Numbered from the stretch's first letter, positions 53,975 through 63,562 are shown. The stretch: 64,000 bases of DNA from Paenacidovorax monticola (GCF_014489595.1 NZ_CP060790.1:2170001-2234000); one strand, 5' to 3'. The notes: generated by a model not told the origin, from the sequence alone. Numbers and translations: made by a program.

Positions 53975-54957
53975 GGCAGCGTGAGGATGGTGGAGCCCGT
54001 GGTCTTGCGCGCCTCGAGGTCGCGGTGCGCCTGCTGCACGTCGCGCAGGGCGTAGCGCTGCTCGATGTGGATCTTCACCTGGCCGCTGGCGACCACGGCG
54101 AAGAGGTCGTCGGCCATGGCCTGCGTGGCCTCGCGCGTGGCGATGTGGGTGAACAGCGTCTGGCGCGTGACATAGAGCGAGCCCTTGGCGCCCAGCGAGC
54201 CGGGCGCGAACGGCGGCACGGGCCCCGAGGCATTGCCGAAGCTCGCCATCAGGCCGAAGGGGCGCAGGCATTCGAGCGACTTGTCCCAGGTGTCCTTGCC
54301 CACCGAGTCGTACACCACCTTCACGCCGCGGCCATTGGTGATCTCCTTCACGCGCACGGCGAAGTCCTCGCGGCTGTAGTTGATGGCATGCGCCGCGCCG
54401 TTGGCCAGCGCAAGCTGGCACTTGGCGTCCGAGCCCGCCGTGCCGATGAGCTGCAGACCCAGGGCCTTGGCCCATTGGCAGGCGATGAGGCCCACGCCCC
54501 CCGCGGCGGCGTGGAACAGCACGAAGTCGCCCGGCTCCAGCCCTTCGACGGGACGCGCTTTCTTGAGCAGGTACTGCGCCGTGAGGCCCTTGAGCATCAT
54601 CGCCGCGCCAGTCTCGAAGCTGATGGCGTCAGGCAGCCGGCACACGCACTTGGCCGGCATCACGCGCACCTCGCTGTAGCTGCCGGGCGGATTGCTGGCA
54701 TAGGCGGCGCGGTCGCCCGCCTTCAGGTGCGTCACCCCCTCGCCCACGGCCTCGATCACGCCGGCCCCTTCCATGCCGATGGTGGCGGGCATGTTCAAGG
54801 GATACAGGCCCGTGCGGTGGTACACGTCAATGAAGTTCAGGCCGATGGCGTGGTGGCGGATGCGCACTTCGCCCGGGCCTGGATCGCCCACCGATACGTC
54901 AACAATCTGGAGTTCTTCAGGGCCGCCATGCTGGCGGATCTGGACGGCGAGGCTCAT
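53971..54957 (-). CDS. NADPH:quinone oxidoreductase (zinc-free MDR family)
   Basis: 328 residues, the length of Qor. Start MSLAVQIRQHGGPEELQ at 54957. GLNFIDVYHRTGLYP and IGMEGAGVIEAVGEGV mark the catalytic part; the NADPH site is AAAGGVGLIACQWAKALG, and YDSVGKDTWDKSLECL is the later conserved part. No zinc-ligand set is present. Reduces quinones by NADPH, likely as detoxification. The stop overlaps the Nudix start. Confidence 0.9.
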   Translation of the reverse strand: MSLAVQIRQHGGPEELQIVDVSVGDPGPGEVRIRHHAIGLNFIDVYHRTGLYPLNMPATIGMEGAGVIEAVGEGVTHLKAGDRAAYASNPPGSYSEVRVMPAKCVCRLPDAISFETGAAMMLKGLTAQYLLKKARPVEGLEPGDFVLFHAAAGGVGLIACQWAKALGLQLIGTAGSDAKCQLALANGAAHAINYSREDFAVRVKEITNGRGVKVVYDSVGKDTWDKSLECLRPFGLMASFGNASGPVPPFAPGSLGAKGSLYVTRQTLFTHIATREATQAMADDLFAVVASGQVKIHIEQRYALRDVQQAHRDLEARKTTGSTILTLP

Positions 54958-55060
54958 GGGGATATCTCCTGCACAACGGTGAAAAGGCGGCTGGCATCCT
55001 GCCATGAATCCGTCAGCCTTGCAGAAGGCAGGCTGCTGCATTCCTGGCTACAGTCCTGGC

Positions 55061-55963
55061 ATGACCCACAAACTCACGCCCGGCACGGCGGCCTTGCTCA
55101 CCATCCCGCCACTGCTGTGGGCCGGCAATGCCGTGGTGGGCCGCCTCGTGCACGAACTGGTGCCGCCGATCACGCTGAACTTCCTGCGCTGGGTACTCGC
55201 CTTTGCGCTGCTGCTGCCGCTTGCACACCGCGTGCTGCGCGCGGACAGCCCGCTGTGGCCGCACTGGCGGCGCTACGCGGTGCTGGGACTGCTGGGCGTG
55301 GGCTGCTACAACGCGCTGCAGTACCTGGCGCTGCAGACCTCCACACCCATCAACGTGACGCTCGTGGGGTCGAGCATGCCCGTGTGGATGCTGGGCATCG
55401 GCGCCCTCTGCTTCGGCGCGCCCGTGACACGCAGGCAGCTCGCAGGCGCATTGCTGTCGGTGTGCGGCGTGCTCGTGGTGCTCAGCCGTGGCGAGTGGGC
55501 GCAGTTGCTCGCGCTGCGCCTGGTGCCGGGCGATCTGTTCATGCTGCTGGCCACGGCGGCATGGGCGTTCTACAGCTGGCTGCTGGTGCGCACCTCGGAG
55601 CCTGCGGGCCTGCGGGGCGACTGGGCGGGCTTTCTGATGGCACAGCTCGTGTTCGGCCTGGGCTGGTCGGGGCTGTTCGCGGGGGGCGAATGGGCCGCGG
55701 GCCGCACGCAGGTCGCCTGGGGCCTGCCGCTCATGGCCGCCCTGCTCTTCATCGCCGTGGGGCCCGCCATCCTGGCCTACCGCTGCTGGGGTGCCGGCGT
55801 GCAGCGCGCGGGGCCAGCCATCGCGGGCTTCTTCAACAACCTCACGCCGCTGTTCGCGGCGCTGCTGTCGGCGGCCTTCCTGGGCGAGGCGCCGCACCTG
55901 TACCACGGCGCGGCGTTCGTGCTCATCGTGGGCGGGATCGTGGTGTCGTCGCGGCGGGGTTAG
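55061..55963 (+). CDS. EamA/DMT-family exporter
   Basis: 300 residues with ten membrane segments in two EamA repeats (about residues 10-140 and 150-295). LLWAGNAVVGRLVHELVPPITLNFLRW is the first-repeat start, GFFNNLTPLFAALLSAAFLGE the second-repeat end. Members export amino acids or other metabolites. Met at 55061 chosen because the family begins there. Divergent from the oxidoreductase; its stop overlaps the next, convergent gene by 4 bp. Confidence 0.88.
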   Translation: MTHKLTPGTAALLTIPPLLWAGNAVVGRLVHELVPPITLNFLRWVLAFALLLPLAHRVLRADSPLWPHWRRYAVLGLLGVGCYNALQYLALQTSTPINVTLVGSSMPVWMLGIGALCFGAPVTRRQLAGALLSVCGVLVVLSRGEWAQLLALRLVPGDLFMLLATAAWAFYSWLLVRTSEPAGLRGDWAGFLMAQLVFGLGWSGLFAGGEWAAGRTQVAWGLPLMAALLFIAVGPAILAYRCWGAGVQRAGPAIAGFFNNLTPLFAALLSAAFLGEAPHLYHGAAFVLIVGGIVVSSRRG

Positions 55964-56520
55964 CGCGAAGCAGCGCCCCCCGGCGTCTCTCGCACGCGCA
56001 GGCTGCGTGCCGACGCCGCGAACGCGCCCACCTGCGCGGGGTAGTCCGCCAGCGTGGCGTTGTAGTTCACGGCCACCATGTGGCCGCCCAGATCGGTGAG
56101 GTACATGAGGTTGCGCACCTCGGTGTCCACCGCCGGCGCCGTGCTGTCGAGCAGCACCCAGGCACGCTCGCCCACAGTGACCATCTGGCTGTTCTTGAAT
56201 TCCAGCCCGGGCGTGAGGCGCGGCAGCATGCCCTCCATGGCAGCCTTGAGTTCAGGCAGCCGTTCCTCCGTGAGGGGCTGCTTCATCTGCGACCAGGTGA
56301 CGGCCACGGTGCTGGAGCGGCGCGCGTTGCCATAGGCCTTGAGCGGCACGCGCCCGTGGCGGCCGAACTTGGACTGCAGCTCCTCGGCCGTGAGCTCGGT
56401 ATAGCCCGCGGGCACCTCCAGGCTCAGCATGCCGCTGGGAGTGGCGATGTCGGCGGCCGCAGCGCAGCTGGCACCCAGGGCGCAGGCCAGCACCGCAAGG
56501 GAGGTCGAGAGGCGGTTCAT
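55960..56520 (-). CDS. Secreted protein of unknown function
   Basis: 186 residues with a signal peptide (MNRLSTSLAVLACALGASCAAAA). The mature part is a compact alpha/beta stretch: MLSLEVPAGYTELTAEELQSKFGRHGRVPLKAYGNARRSSTVAVTW, then VNYNATLADYPAQVGAFAASARSLRV. I do not recognise the family with certainty; it may relate to small periplasmic proteins found in Burkholderiales. Lies 53 bp after the GGDEF-EAL gene on the same strand, so it may be the third gene of that transcript. Confidence 0.75.
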   Translation of the reverse strand: MNRLSTSLAVLACALGASCAAAADIATPSGMLSLEVPAGYTELTAEELQSKFGRHGRVPLKAYGNARRSSTVAVTWSQMKQPLTEERLPELKAAMEGMLPRLTPGLEFKNSQMVTVGERAWVLLDSTAPAVDTEVRNLMYLTDLGGHMVAVNYNATLADYPAQVGAFAASARSLRVRETPGGAASR

Positions 56521-56573
56521 GCGAACAAGGTCTCCTGCAAAAAGGTGGGGGAACAGGCACTGTGCGCGGGCGA

Positions 56574-59252
56574 TCACCGCGCCTCCTGGCCGGCCTGGCT
56601 CTGGCTCAGAGGCGACAGCAGCGCCTCCAGCCCCGCTACGGGCATGGGCCGGCCGAACAGGTAGCCCTGGTACAGGTCGCAGCCATGGCTCGCCAGGAAA
56701 TCCCGCTGCTCCGCCGTTTCCACGCCCTCGGCGATGACCTCCAGATCCAGCGTGCGCGCCATGCCGATGATGGTCTGCACGATCACGTCGTCGGTGTGGC
56801 GCAGGCCCAGGTTGCGCACGAAGGACTGGTCGATCTTGAGCTGGTGCAGGGGCAGCCGCGTGAGGTAGGCCAGCGACGAGTGGCCCGTGCCGAAATCGTC
56901 CATGGAAAAGCGCACGCCCTTGGTGCGCAGCAGGTGCATCTTGGCGATGGAGTCCTGCACGTCGTCGAGCACGAGCGACTCGGTCAGCTCCAGCTTGAGC
57001 AGGTGCGATCGCGCCCCGGTCTGCTGCAGCACGCCGATCACCCGCTCCGCGAAATCAGGCTGGCGGAACTGGCGCGCGCTCACGTTCACCGACAGCTGCA
57101 GCCCCGCGCTGCGCGGGTCGCCCTGCCAGGTCGCCAGCTGCTGGCATGCGGTGCGCAGCACCCACAGGCCCAGGGGCACGATGAGGCCGCTGTCCTCGGC
57201 CACGGTGATGAACTCGGAGGGTGCCACCAGGCCGCGCTGCGGGTGGTGCCAGCGCAGCAGCGCCTCGGCCCCCACGAGCGCGCCGCCGAGCGTGAACTGG
57301 GGCTGGTAGTGCAGTTCGAACTGGCCCTCGGCCAGCGCCGCCTGCAGATCGGACTCCAGACGGGCGCGGTGGTTGATCTCGATCTGCATCTGCGGGTCGA
57401 AGAAGCACAGCGCATTGCCGCGCTGGGCCTTGACCTGGTACATCGCGATGTCGGCCTGCTTGAGCAGCTCCGCCGCGGGCTGGCTGCCCTGCCCGAACAG
57501 CGTGGCGCCAATGCTGCAGCCTCCCCGGTGGGTCTGTCCGCCCAGCGTGTAGGGCAGGCTCAGGGCATGCAGGATCTTCTCGCCGATACGCCGGGCCTGC
57601 GCGGCGGCCTCGCCGCGTTCGGACGAGAGTTCGCCCAGCATGACCACGAACTCATCGCCCCCCAGCCGCGCCACGGTGTCCGAAGCCCGCACGGACTCCT
57701 TGAGCCGCTGCGCCACCTGCTGCAGCAACTGGTCGCCCACCTCGTGCCCCAGCGTGTCGTTGAGCACCTTGAAGTGGTCCAGATCCAGGAACAGCAGGGC
57801 ACCCATGTGGCCCGAGCGCACCGCGTGCATGGTGGCCTGGCCGAGCCGGTCGAGCAGCAGGCGCCGGTTGGGCAGGCCCGTGAGCGGGTCGTAGAACGCG
57901 AGCGACTCGATCTCGGCGCTCGCACGGCGCATGTCGGTCACATCGTGGTAGGTGATGACCAGGCCGCCCTCGGGCGTGGGCCGTTCGGTGATCTGGATGA
58001 TGTGGCCATTGGGCAGCCGCTGCTCATGCGTGCCGTCCGGATGCGCCTGCTGCTGCAGGCGGCGCTCCACCCAGGCCACCCGCTCGGGCTCGCTGGCGCC
58101 GGGCAGATGGCTGCGCGCCGTCGCCTCCAGCACCGCCCTGAACGGCATGCCCCGCACCATCGCGGGCATCAGCCAGGGGAATATCTGCTCGTAGCGCCGG
58201 TTCCACTGCACCACGCAGTGCCGCGCATCCAGCAACAGAAAGCCGCTCACCATGGAGCCCAGCGCCTGATCGAGCGCGGCCTTGGACTGCGCAAGCATCT
58301 GCCGGGCCTCGTTCATGCGCCCCAGATAGGCCTGCACCAAAGCGCCGGTGGACACCACCATGGCGGCGAACAGCAGCGCGGCGATCAGCATGCTCATGCG
58401 CTCGCTGCTCGACCCCGCCAGCGCGGCCGACACGGGCAGGCTCGCGGAGATCCACAGGTCCTGGTACAGGATGGGATGGGCCACGACCAGGGCAGGCACG
58501 TGCGACAGGCGCGCGGGCCGCTCCCAGTGCGCGCCCGCGTCAGCGCCGGACAACTGCGGCTCCAGCAGGTGAGGCGATGCCTCCGTGGGCATGGGCACGC
58601 CCAGCAGCAGTTCGCCTCTGCTGCGCTCCAGAGTGACCTCGAGCCCCTCGATGTCCACGCTCTGCATGAGCACCGACACCAGCATGGCCGTGGGCACCTG
58701 CGCCACGGCGAGCAGCCGGGAGCCATCCCCCATGCGGATGCGGCGCGCCACGTACAGCACGCGCTCGGAACTGGCGAAGCTCACCATGGGCGCGCTGACC
58801 ACCAGGGTGGACACGGGCTGCGCCAGCGCGGTCTGCAGGAATCCCTCGGGCAACTCCACCGCAAGCCGGGTCCCTGCGGGGTCGGACGAGGCCAGCACCC
58901 GCCCCTGGCCATCGAGCAGCGCCACATAGCGCACCATGAGGTTCTGCCGGGCGGCGCTGCGCAGCAACTGGCTGGCCGAGGGCGAATCCAGCCAGCCGCT
59001 GGGTGAGAACGACAGGCCCAGCAGGTCGTCGGTACTGGCAAGCAGCACGTCGAAGCCCAGCAGCGCGCGGTTGACGGCTGCCTCGGCCCCTGCCACGAAG
59101 CGCGTGACCTGGGCCTCGCTGTCGGCCAGCGCGTTCTTGCGCACGCTCCAGTTCAGGGCCGCCGCGGCCAGCGCCAGCGCCACCAGGAAGCAGACCACCA
59201 GCCCCCAGACCGTCAGCTTGATCTTGACCGAGGTGGACGCCGGCTTGCTCAT
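56574..59252 (-). CDS. Membrane-bound GGDEF-EAL c-di-GMP enzyme with PAS domain
   Basis: 892 residues. Membrane segment at about 14-34, a periplasmic sensor domain of about 250 residues, a second membrane segment near 300, a PAS-like domain, then GGDEF (RLGGDEFVVML intact) and EAL (AEALLRWHHPQ, LELTES, DDFGTGHSSLAYL, EGVET) domains. All catalytic residues of both are present, so it may make or destroy c-di-GMP. No clear RxxD inhibitory site in front of GGDEF was found. Starts inside the stop of the TRAP-type binding protein gene (ATGA), which hints that the two work together. Confidence 0.93.
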   Translation of the reverse strand: MSKPASTSVKIKLTVWGLVVCFLVALALAAAALNWSVRKNALADSEAQVTRFVAGAEAAVNRALLGFDVLLASTDDLLGLSFSPSGWLDSPSASQLLRSAARQNLMVRYVALLDGQGRVLASSDPAGTRLAVELPEGFLQTALAQPVSTLVVSAPMVSFASSERVLYVARRIRMGDGSRLLAVAQVPTAMLVSVLMQSVDIEGLEVTLERSRGELLLGVPMPTEASPHLLEPQLSGADAGAHWERPARLSHVPALVVAHPILYQDLWISASLPVSAALAGSSSERMSMLIAALLFAAMVVSTGALVQAYLGRMNEARQMLAQSKAALDQALGSMVSGFLLLDARHCVVQWNRRYEQIFPWLMPAMVRGMPFRAVLEATARSHLPGASEPERVAWVERRLQQQAHPDGTHEQRLPNGHIIQITERPTPEGGLVITYHDVTDMRRASAEIESLAFYDPLTGLPNRRLLLDRLGQATMHAVRSGHMGALLFLDLDHFKVLNDTLGHEVGDQLLQQVAQRLKESVRASDTVARLGGDEFVVMLGELSSERGEAAAQARRIGEKILHALSLPYTLGGQTHRGGCSIGATLFGQGSQPAAELLKQADIAMYQVKAQRGNALCFFDPQMQIEINHRARLESDLQAALAEGQFELHYQPQFTLGGALVGAEALLRWHHPQRGLVAPSEFITVAEDSGLIVPLGLWVLRTACQQLATWQGDPRSAGLQLSVNVSARQFRQPDFAERVIGVLQQTGARSHLLKLELTESLVLDDVQDSIAKMHLLRTKGVRFSMDDFGTGHSSLAYLTRLPLHQLKIDQSFVRNLGLRHTDDVIVQTIIGMARTLDLEVIAEGVETAEQRDFLASHGCDLYQGYLFGRPMPVAGLEALLSPLSQSQAGQEAR

Positions 59253-60333
59253 CGGTTCCCAGGGGCCTCGATGCCCCGCGCGGGCCCGATGGTCTGGCCC
59301 CAAATGTCATCGCAAGCCACGCTGCAGCGCTGCAGCCAGCGGCGCAGCACCACGGACTGAAAGATTTCGCGCCGCCGCCGCTCGTCCTGCGAGGACACGG
59401 GCTCCACCTCCATGCGCCCCTTGCGGCCCTGGCGGCATTGGGGCCCGCCGCTGTTGCAGGCGATGCCTTCGGCGGTCTCGCGCTCGGCTTCGTTCCAGAT
59501 CATGGTCTCCAGCCGCGGCAGTTCCTGGCGCAGCAGCGTGCGCAGTTCGGGCGGCAGCGCATTCCAGGCCGCCTGGTTGGCGCCGAAGATCGCCAGACCC
59601 CAGGTCACCGGCAGGGGTAGAGGTAGTGCGTCACGCGGTACAGCCCGAGCGAGTGGCCCGACATGGTGCCCGTGATCGCGCATTCGGTCTGCCCCGACTC
59701 CAGGCTGTAGAGAATCTGCGCGAACCCCGTGTGCACCGGAACGCCGCCCAGCGCCCCCACGAAGTCGGCCTGCCCGGCCGAAGACACCCGCGTGCGCCGC
59801 CCGGCCAGGTCCGCGAGCCGCGCCAGCGGCTTCTTGCAGAACAGCACCTGGGCCGGGTACACGTAGATCGCAAGCGCCTCGATCCCGTGCTGCTCTCGCA
59901 GCGCCTTCTCCAGATAGGGACGGAACGCCGCCACGCTGGAGCGCAGGCTGGCCATGTCGGGGTTCAGCCCCGCCAGATCGGGGGCCGTGTACTGCGGGTA
60001 CTGGGCCGAGAGCGAACTCATGAGCACGGTGCCGAAAGACACCACGCCCATCTGCATCAGGCGCAGCATCTCCATGCCCGGCACGCCGGCCCGGTCGAAG
60101 GGCACGATGTCGGCGCTGAAGCGCCCGCCGCTCAGGCGCGCCAGCTCCTTCGTCCAGAAGGGCTCCTCGTGCCGGACATACTGGTTCACACCGGCCAGCC
60201 CGCCCACCACGCGCAGCTTGTAGGGCACGGGCGCCTGGGCCAGCGCGGCCCCGGCGCCGAGCCAGGCCAGCAGCCCGGCACCGCCCCAGGCCAGGCGGCG
60301 TATTCGGTCAAGGAGTGGTCGGTTCTTCGGCAT
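59249..60333 (-). CDS. TRAP-type periplasmic solute-binding protein, orphan (frameshifted in this sequence)
   Basis: Starts at 60333 (MPKNRPLLDRIRRLAWGG) with a signal peptide; the mature part has DctP features: PVPYKLRVVGGLAGVNQY, FSADIVPFDRAGVPGMEMLRLMQMGVVSFGT and GRRTRVSSAGQADFVGALGGVPVHTGFAQI. The frame breaks in CCCC (59614-59617) between THYLYP and LPVTWGLAIFGANQ; one added base gives 361 residues. No TRAP permease genes accompany it, and it overlaps the GGDEF-EAL gene by 4 bp. It is best seen as a periplasmic sensor partner. Confidence 0.83.
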
Positions 60334-60451
60334 GGGCAGCTTGCGGCGGCGGCTCCCCACAAAGGGAGCGCGCCGCGTGCATTGTTACCGCATCACGGCG
60401 CCACCGCGCCCACTTGCGCAAAAAACGACAGCGGCGCCCTGCCGCCCCGGC

Positions 60452-61264
60452 TCAGAAAGTGCCGGGGTAGGCGCCGCCGTCGGCCAGCACGTTCTGGCCC
60501 GTGATGTAGCCCGCATACGCGCTGCACAGGAAGGCGCAGATGGCGCCGAACTCCTGCGGCGTGCCGAAGCGGCCCGCCGGAATCTGCATCTGCTGGGCGC
60601 GGCGCACGTCGTCCAGGGACTTGCCCGTCCTGACGGCCGCGGCACCCAGCGTGGCGCCCAGGCGGTCGGTGTCGAACTTGCCGGGCAGCAGGTTGTTGAT
60701 CGTGACTCCCTTGCCCGCGATGGCGCTGCGCGCCGCGCCGGCCACGAAGCCCGTGAGGCCGCTGCGCGCGCCATTGGACAGGCCCAGGATGTCGATGGGC
60801 GCCTTCACCGCGCTGGACGTGATGTTCACGATGCGCCCGAAGCCGCGCGCCGCCATGCCATCCACCGTGGCCTTGATGAGTTCGATGGGAGTGAGCATGT
60901 TGGCGTCCACGGCCTTGATCCAGGCGTCGCGGTCCCAGTCACGGAAATCGCCCGTCGGCGGACCGCCGGCGTTCGTCACCACGATGTCGAAGTCGCGGCC
61001 CGGACCGCCCGGTGCCGCGAACACGGCCGCGCGCCCCTCGGGCGTGGTGATGTCGGCCGCCACGGCCAGCACCATGGGCCGCGCCTGGCCTGCAGGGAAG
61101 TCCATGGCCGCCAGTTCAGCGGCGGCCTGGCGCAGCGCGTCGGCCTGGCGCGCGTTGATGACCACGTTGACCCCCTCGCGCACCAGCGCCTGCGCGCAAC
61201 CGAGGCCCAGCCCCTTGCTCGCGCCGCACACCAGGGCCCATTTGCCCGCGATTCCCAAATCCAT
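60452..61264 (-). CDS. SDR-family oxidoreductase lacking the YxxxK motif
   Basis: 270 residues with a normal Rossmann start (ALVCGASKGLGLGCA), DITTPEG, the TNAGGPPTGDF loop and VDANMLTPIELI. Where classical SDRs have YxxxK the sequence reads LSNGARSGLTGF, so Ser stands at the Tyr place and Arg at the Lys place; the preceding ITSSAVKAP still has the Ser. This substitution is seen in a subgroup annotated as 3-oxoacyl-ACP reductases. Enzyme activity is doubtful or altered. The EamA gene lies 11 bp upstream on the same strand. Confidence 0.85.
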   Translation of the reverse strand: MDLGIAGKWALVCGASKGLGLGCAQALVREGVNVVINARQADALRQAAAELAAMDFPAGQARPMVLAVAADITTPEGRAAVFAAPGGPGRDFDIVVTNAGGPPTGDFRDWDRDAWIKAVDANMLTPIELIKATVDGMAARGFGRIVNITSSAVKAPIDILGLSNGARSGLTGFVAGAARSAIAGKGVTINNLLPGKFDTDRLGATLGAAAVRTGKSLDDVRRAQQMQIPAGRFGTPQEFGAICAFLCSAYAGYITGQNVLADGGAYPGTF

Positions 61265-61275
61265 GTCTGATTCTC

Positions 61276-62205
61276 CTATGGCGCCGGCCGCTGGGCCATG
61301 CGCGTGAACACGAAAATGCCCGCCACCACCAGGGCCGTGCCCAGGGCCATCCACACCGTGAAGGGCTCGCCCAGGATCCATACGCCCATGAGGATGGTGG
61401 ACAAAGGTCCGATCATGCCTGTTTGCGCGGCCATGCTGGCGCCGATGCGTTCGATGGCCATCATCACCATGAGGACGGGCGCGGCCGTGCACAGCGTGGC
61501 GTTGAGCAGCGACAGCCACAGCACCTCGGGCGCCACCACGGCGGCCGACAGCGGCCGCAGCACCAGGAACTGCGCCAGGCAGCACAGGCAGGCCACCGAC
61601 GTGGCCAGTCCCACGAGCCGCAGCGAGCCGATGCGCTTGACCATCTCGCCGCTGTAGACCAGGTACACCGCGTAGCTCACTGCGCTGAGAAACACGAGCA
61701 GCACGCCCCAGGCCACGTCGCGCCCCCCCATATGGGCCTCCAGCCCGAACACCAGCACGACCCCGCTGTAGCTCACGGCCATGCCCAGCACCTGCCCCGC
61801 GCGGATGCCGCGCCCATAGAGCGCCCACCCCAGCAGCAGCACCAGCGTGGGGTTGAGGTAGAGGATGAGGCGTTCCAGTCCCGCGCTGATGTAGGCCAGG
61901 CCCGCGAAGTCGAGAAAGCTCGCGAGGTAGTAGCCCGTGACGCCCAGGCCCAGCACGCCCCACCAGTCGCGCGCGGACAGCGGCGGCTGCCCCCGGCTGG
62001 ACCACCAGGCCATGACCACGAAGATGGGCAGCGCGAACAGCATGCGGTACATGATGAGCGTGACCGCATCCACGCCATAGCGGTAGGCCAGCTTGACGAT
62101 GATGGCCTTGCCGCTGAAGGCCACGGCGCCCAGCACCGCGAGGGTGAGGCCGGCGGCGATGTTCGGGCCGGCTGGGGATGCTGGCGAGACGGGTGCGGTG
62201 GTCAT
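61276..62205 (-). CDS. EamA/DMT-family transporter
   Basis: 309 residues with ten membrane segments in two EamA repeats. GAVAFSGKAIIVKLAYRYGVDAVTLIMYRML opens the first, and GPLSTILMGVWILGEPFTVWMALGTALVVAG closes the second. Start at 62205 (MTTAPVSP) is preceded by an A/T-rich stretch; an in-frame Met at 62382 would add residues unlike the family. Same strand as the SDR gene that begins 11 bp after its stop, likely one transcript. Substrate unknown. Confidence 0.87.
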   Translation of the reverse strand: MTTAPVSPASPAGPNIAAGLTLAVLGAVAFSGKAIIVKLAYRYGVDAVTLIMYRMLFALPIFVVMAWWSSRGQPPLSARDWWGVLGLGVTGYYLASFLDFAGLAYISAGLERLILYLNPTLVLLLGWALYGRGIRAGQVLGMAVSYSGVVLVFGLEAHMGGRDVAWGVLLVFLSAVSYAVYLVYSGEMVKRIGSLRLVGLATSVACLCCLAQFLVLRPLSAAVVAPEVLWLSLLNATLCTAAPVLMVMMAIERIGASMAAQTGMIGPLSTILMGVWILGEPFTVWMALGTALVVAGIFVFTRMAQRPAP

Positions 62206-62344
62206 TTTTTTCTTCGACTCCAGGGGCAGGGCGGCCGCGCCGCCATCGTGTGGCGGGGACCCGGCACGAGTGTCGCACGCGCGGCAGAGCATGGGCCATC
62301 GAACCTCGGTGCGTACCTCCACGCCAATGCAGAAGGCGCCAGGC

Positions 62345-63562
62345 TCAATCAGCGCGGGCCGCCTCCCCGCCCGGGCGTGCACGGGCAGACGCCATCAGGC
62401 AGGCCAGGGTGACGGCGCAGAAGAGCGCCCCTGCGTAGAACGTGAACGAAGCCCCGAAACGGTCCCACAGCAGCCCGGCGACCACGCTGGCCGCCAGCAT
62501 CGCCACGCCGCTGACGAGGTTGAAGAAGCCGTAGGCCGTGCCGCGCAGGTCCTCGGGCGCGGTATCCGCCACCATGGCGGCGAGCAGCCCCTGTGTCATG
62601 CCCATATGCACGCCCCACAGCGCCACGCCAGCCAGCACCGAGGCCCAGTGGTCGTGGACGGCCAGTACCAGATCGGCCGCGATCAGCACCGCCAGCCCCC
62701 AGCCCAGCAGCCGGGCATGGCCCATCCGGTCCGACAGCTTGCCGAACGGGTAGGCCGACAGGGCGTAGACCAGGTTCATGGCCACCATGACCAGGGGCAC
62801 CAGGGCCAGGGCCATACCGCTCTGCTGCGCACGCAGCACCAGGAACGCCTCGCTGAACCGCGCCAGCGTGAACACCGCCCCGATGCCGACCACCCACCAG
62901 TAGGCACGCCCCAGACGCCGCAGGTTGTCCCTGCGGATGGGGTTGGTGCGCCGGTGCGTGGGCGGCAGCTTCGGCTCCCTCAGCCCCACACACAGCAGGA
63001 CCACGGCCAGGAGGCCCGGCACCACGGCGACCCAGAACACCGCGCGGAAGTCGTTCGACCACAGCAGCATCAGCCCCACGGCCAGCAAGGGCCCCAGGAC
63101 AGCGCCCACCGTGTCCAGCGACTGGCGCAGGCCGAAGGCCGCGCCCCGCAGGTGGGCGGGCGTGACATCGGCCACCAGGGCGTCCCGGGGCGCCCCGCGG
63201 ATGCCCTTGCCCACGCGGTCCAGCAGGCGCGCCGTCAGCACGACGCCCGTCGTGGGCGCGAGCGCGAACAGCGGCTTGGTCAGCGCGCCCAGCCCATAGC
63301 CCAGCACCGCCAGCCACTTGCGCTTGCCCAGGTAGTCGCTGAGCACGCCGGAAAACACCTTGACCATCAAGGCCGTGGCTTCGGCCATACCCTCGACGAT
63401 TCCGACCACCAGGGCACTGGCCCCGAGGGCGGACACCATGAACAGCGGCAGCAGGCTGTGGATCATCTCGGAGGAGATATCCATCAGCATGCTCACGAAG
63501 CCGAGCACCCAGACCCCGGCCGGAATCTGGCGCAGCACGGGCAGGCGGGCCGGAGCGCTCAT
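62345..63562 (-). CDS. MFS transporter
   Basis: 405 residues with 12 membrane segments. LLDRVGKGIRGAPRDALVADVTP between helices 4 and 5 is characteristic of one MFS group of multidrug- or unknown-substrate carriers in Proteobacteria; GKLSDRMGHARLL is the second-half loop motif. Start 63562 (MSAPARLPVLRQIPAGVWVL) was chosen since the next Met upstream adds a non-conserved stretch. It stands 17 bp after the DUF3422 gene stop on the same strand. Confidence 0.87.
   Translation of the reverse strand: MSAPARLPVLRQIPAGVWVLGFVSMLMDISSEMIHSLLPLFMVSALGASALVVGIVEGMAEATALMVKVFSGVLSDYLGKRKWLAVLGYGLGALTKPLFALAPTTGVVLTARLLDRVGKGIRGAPRDALVADVTPAHLRGAAFGLRQSLDTVGAVLGPLLAVGLMLLWSNDFRAVFWVAVVPGLLAVVLLCVGLREPKLPPTHRRTNPIRRDNLRRLGRAYWWVVGIGAVFTLARFSEAFLVLRAQQSGMALALVPLVMVAMNLVYALSAYPFGKLSDRMGHARLLGWGLAVLIAADLVLAVHDHWASVLAGVALWGVHMGMTQGLLAAMVADTAPEDLRGTAYGFFNLVSGVAMLAASVVAGLLWDRFGASFTFYAGALFCAVTLACLMASARARPGGEAARAD

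Noticed and set aside
53162..54475. 437-codon version of the Nudix gene
   Set aside because: The first 167 codons are a frame-shifted reading of the oxidoreductase gene; the GTG at 53974 overlapping its stop gives the expected size.
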